A stretch of DNA of 44,824 nt, from contig NZ_LMSH01000002.1 in assembly GCF_001428365.1 (NCBI RefSeq), positions 451,050 to 495,873 of the forward strand, given 5' to 3'. Every line of letters starts with the position of its first letter. Position 1 is the first letter of the stretch. The position numbers were made by a program, and so were the translations under genes. Positions 42,923 through 44,824 of this stretch are shown in pieces. This DNA is from Arthrobacter sp. Soil763 (lineage in GTDB: Bacteria > Actinomycetota > Actinomycetes > Actinomycetales > Micrococcaceae). A model generated the notes under the pieces. The model worked only from the letters and a program-made list of their open reading frames with translations. It ran no database searches and was not told the DNA's origin.

Positions 42923-43582
42923 ATGACAAAAATCGCGATCATCGGCGGCCACGGCAAAGTGGCTCTGGAACTCTCCGCCATCCTCTCCCAGGACGGGGCC
43001 GAGGTGACGTCCATCATCCGCAACCCGGACCACCGCGATGACGTCGCCTCCACCGGCGCCGCGCCGCTGGTGCTGGATGTCGAAAAGGCGACGACGGCGG
43101 AGCTCGCCCAGGCGCTCACGGGCCACGACGCCGTCGTCTGGTCCGCCGGCGCGGGCGGCGGCAGCCCGGAACGCACCTACGCCGTGGATCGGGACGCTGC
43201 CATCCGGTCGATGGACGCGGCCGGCCAGGCCGGAGTCCGCCGCTACGTCATGGTGTCCTACCTGGGCGCGGGGCCGGACCACGGCGTCCCGGAGGACAAC
43301 AGTTTCCACGCCTACGCGGAGGCCAAGGCGGCTGCCGACGCCCACCTCCGGTCGAGCGGCCTGGAGTGGACCATCCTGGGCCCGGGAGCCCTGACCGACG
43401 GCCCGGGCAACGGGCTGCTCGACGTCAACCCCTCGGACACCTCGGACGGCACCAACACCTCGCGTTCGAACGTGGCTCGCGTCGCCGCCGCGGTGCTCGG
43501 CATGCCGGAGACGGCCGGGCGCACCATCGAGTTCCGGGACGGGACCCTGCCGCTGGCCGCGGCCCTGGAGAGTTCCGACTGA
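42923..43582 (+). CDS. NAD(P)-binding oxidoreductase (atypical SDR, YwnB/YhfK-like)
   Basis: 219 residues from ATG 42923. Rossmann motif IAIIGGHGKVALEL, VVWSAGAGGG, RYVMVSYLGAG and YAEAKAAADAHLRSSGLEWTILGPGALTD are typical of NAD(P)H-binding atypical SDRs related to biliverdin reductase B and YhfK. Reaction unknown. The frame is open six codons upstream (42905), but 42923 matches the family start. Followed by a strong bidirectional terminator. Confidence 0.9.
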   Translation: MTKIAIIGGHGKVALELSAILSQDGAEVTSIIRNPDHRDDVASTGAAPLVLDVEKATTAELAQALTGHDAVVWSAGAGGGSPERTYAVDRDAAIRSMDAAGQAGVRRYVMVSYLGAGPDHGVPEDNSFHAYAEAKAAADAHLRSSGLEWTILGPGALTDGPGNGLLDVNPSDTSDGTNTSRSNVARVAAAVLGMPETAGRTIEFRDGTLPLAAALESSD

Positions 43583-43585
43583 ACC

Positions 43586-43638
43586 CAATAAAAAAGCCGC
43601 GGCCGGTCCCACGGGGGACCGGCCGCGGCTTTTTATTG
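43586..43638. terminator. Strong bidirectional terminator
   Basis: A 16-bp perfect stem (43595-43610 with 43615-43630) with a 4-nt loop, flanked by A-rich and T-rich tails that also pair. It serves both the oxidoreductase gene and the convergent LGFP gene. Confidence 0.95.
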
Positions 43639-43643
43639 CGGCG

Positions 43644-44824
43644 TTAGGGTTTGACCACGCTGCCCTGCGCGGCAGACCACTCGATCGTTCCGTTCTGGAA
43701 TCGCTGGCTGCAGGCGGTGTTGGCCGAATCGCAGCTCTCCGCTCCCGCAGGATAGCCCAGCCGTCCCTTTTCGTAGCCGAGGCTGCCCCACGTCGCGCGA
43801 ATCGGGCCCCAAGTGGCGTAGGCGCCGGTGGCGGGGGACCAGTGGATGGTGCCGCCCTGGAAGGACTGGTAGCAGCCGCCGTTGATCAGGCCGCAGGCCT
43901 CCTTGCCGGTGGGGTAGCCGAGCTTGCCCTTTTCGTAGTCGAGGCTGCCCCACGTCGCGCGAATCGGGCCCCAGGTGGCGTAGGCGCCGGTGGCTGGGGA
44001 CCAGTGGATGGTGCCGCCCTGGAAGGACTGGTAGCAGCCGCCGTTGATCAGGCCGCAGGTCTCCTTGCCGGTGGGGTAGCCGAGGCTGGGGACCAGTGGA
44101 TGGTGCCGCCCTGGAAGGACTGGTAGCAGCCGCCGTTGATCAGGCCGCAGGTCTCCTTGCCGGTGGGGTAGCCGAGCTTGCCCCTTTCGTATCCCAGGCT
44201 CCCCCAGGCGGACCGGATGCCGCCCCACGTGGCGACGGCGCCGGTGGCGGGGGACCAGTGAACCGTGCCGCCCTGGAAGGACTGGTAGCAGCCGCCGTTG
44301 ATCAGGCCGCAGGTCTCCTTGCCGGAGGGGTAGCCGAGCTTGCCCCTTTCGTATCCCAGGCTCCCCCATGCGGCCCGGATCGCTCCAACCGTTGCGTTGG
44401 CGCCGCTCGCGGCGGACCAGTGGATGGTGCCGCCCTGGTAGGACTGGTAGCAGCCGCCGTTGATCAGGCCGCAGGTCTCCTTGCCGGTGGGGTAGCCGAG
44501 TTTGCCCCTTTCGTATCCGAGGCCTGCCCACGTGGACCGGATGCCGCCCCACGTGGCGAATGCGCCGCTCGCGGGGGACCAGTGAACCGTGCCGCCCTGG
44601 AAGGCCTGGTAGCAGCCGCCATTGATCAGACCGCAGGTCTCGTTGGCGATCGGGTACCCCAGCTTCCCGTTCTCGTAGCCGCTGTCTCCCCACGCCACGC
44701 GGATTGGATCGAACGTGGCGAATGCCCCCGCCCCGGGGGCGTAGTGGATGGTGCCGGCTTGGAAGGCTTGGGAGCAGCCGCCGTTGATCAGGCCGCAGGT
44801 CTCCTTGCCGGTGGGGTAGCCGAG
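43644..44824 (-). pseudogene. LGFP-repeat surface protein, frameshifted by a 70-bp internal deletion (5' part beyond window)
   Basis: Reading from the right edge the frame encodes 54-residue repeats (LGYPTGKETCGLINGGCYQSFQGG..IHWSPATGA..) of the LGFP type, which bind the actinobacterial cell wall and are common in secreted amidases and mycolyltransferases. The repeat landmark GTTGATCAGG recurs at exact 162-bp intervals (43881, 44043, 44135, 44297, 44459, 44621, 44783) except for one 92-bp interval, a 70-bp deletion around 44085. In the upstream frame translation ends at TGA 44048-44050 with ...RRPAA; the remaining repeats and natural end (...GSVVKP, stop 43644) lie in another frame. It could be a real mutation, a phase-variable state or a repeat assembly error. 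N-terminal domains are outside the window. Confidence 0.8.
43750..44824 (-). repeat. 162-bp tandem repeats encoding LGFP modules
   Basis: Seven visible copies of a landmark (GTTGATCAGG or ATTGATCAGA) spaced 162 bp, apart from one 92-bp interval. Copies are nearly identical at DNA level, including synonymous positions, which implies recent duplication or gene conversion. Confidence 0.9.

Noticed and set aside
43750..44824. CRISPR or non-coding tandem repeat
   Set aside because: Units are 162 bp, a multiple of three, and encode LGFP modules in frame.

Overview
This is chromosomal DNA of a high-GC actinobacterium, most likely a member of the Micrococcaceae (Arthrobacter/Pseudarthrobacter type). 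The evidence is roughly 67% GC by eye, frequent GTG and TTG starts, the gene families present (DUF1059, DUF779, LGFP repeats, a catR/furA-catalase pair, a DbpA-domain DEAD-box helicase with an RG-rich tail) and short GC-rich intergenic palindromes. Most of the window is ordinary core and metabolic sequence; no prophage, transposase or CRISPR array was seen.

Layout. 1-2563 (minus) is the N-terminal 854 codons of a secreted CotH/lamin-tail protein that runs off the left edge. 2732-4853 holds an AldB-like aldehyde dehydrogenase with its DUF779 partner behind a CRP-like site. 4860-4985 is an intergenic repeat array. 5098-6672 is an APC permease. 6971-10389 is a four-gene NitT/TauT-type ABC importer operon with overlapping genes and a palindromic operator upstream. 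10661-12793 (minus) is a lower-GC OafA-type acyltransferase/SGNH protein between two related hairpins. 13009-15012 (minus) is a Fur-family regulator followed by catalase. 15092-17326 holds an MFS exporter and HtpX protease, and 17444-17935 (minus) is YajQ. 18531-18612 is tRNA-Tyr. 18839-23544 is a run of small plus-strand genes: STAS-like, DUF1059, EAL-CBS phosphodiesterase, GNAT, VOC, S51-like peptidase, thioesterase and thioredoxin. 23669-29196 carries a monooxygenase-like gene, acyl-CoA synthetase, a secreted dimethylformamidase-like protein, an AlkA-type glycosylase and a VOC protein. 29203-34354 holds an SLC13/ArsB-type permease, then cbs-metB (transsulfuration) and a GT87 mannosyltransferase-like gene. 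34525-39363 holds an HxlR regulator with MFS transporter, an SDR, a glutaryl-CoA dehydrogenase-like enzyme and a MOSC protein. 39757-41808 is a deaD-type helicase behind a long, hairpin-rich leader. 42115-42323 holds tRNA-Thr and tRNA-Met. 42431-43582 holds a hypothetical protein and a NAD(P)-binding oxidoreductase. 43644 to the right edge (minus) is an LGFP-repeat surface protein broken by a 70-bp repeat deletion.

How the parts work together. Oxidative stress and redox genes recur (fur-catalase, thioredoxin, aldehyde dehydrogenase, HtpX). Sulfur amino acid genes form one tight unit. Several secreted or surface proteins (CotH-like, dimethylformamidase-like, OafA-like, LGFP) suggest cell-envelope interaction with soil substrates.

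The most noteworthy non-coding structures are: two intergenic arrays 29 kb apart with the same design, three direct repeats plus one inverted copy of the core GCGAACGGACACTT; the structured deaD leader; the palindromic operator before the ABC operon; and the exact 162-bp periodicity of the LGFP gene with one 92-bp interval. No clear new defence or biosynthetic system was found; these structures are the best candidates for something undescribed.
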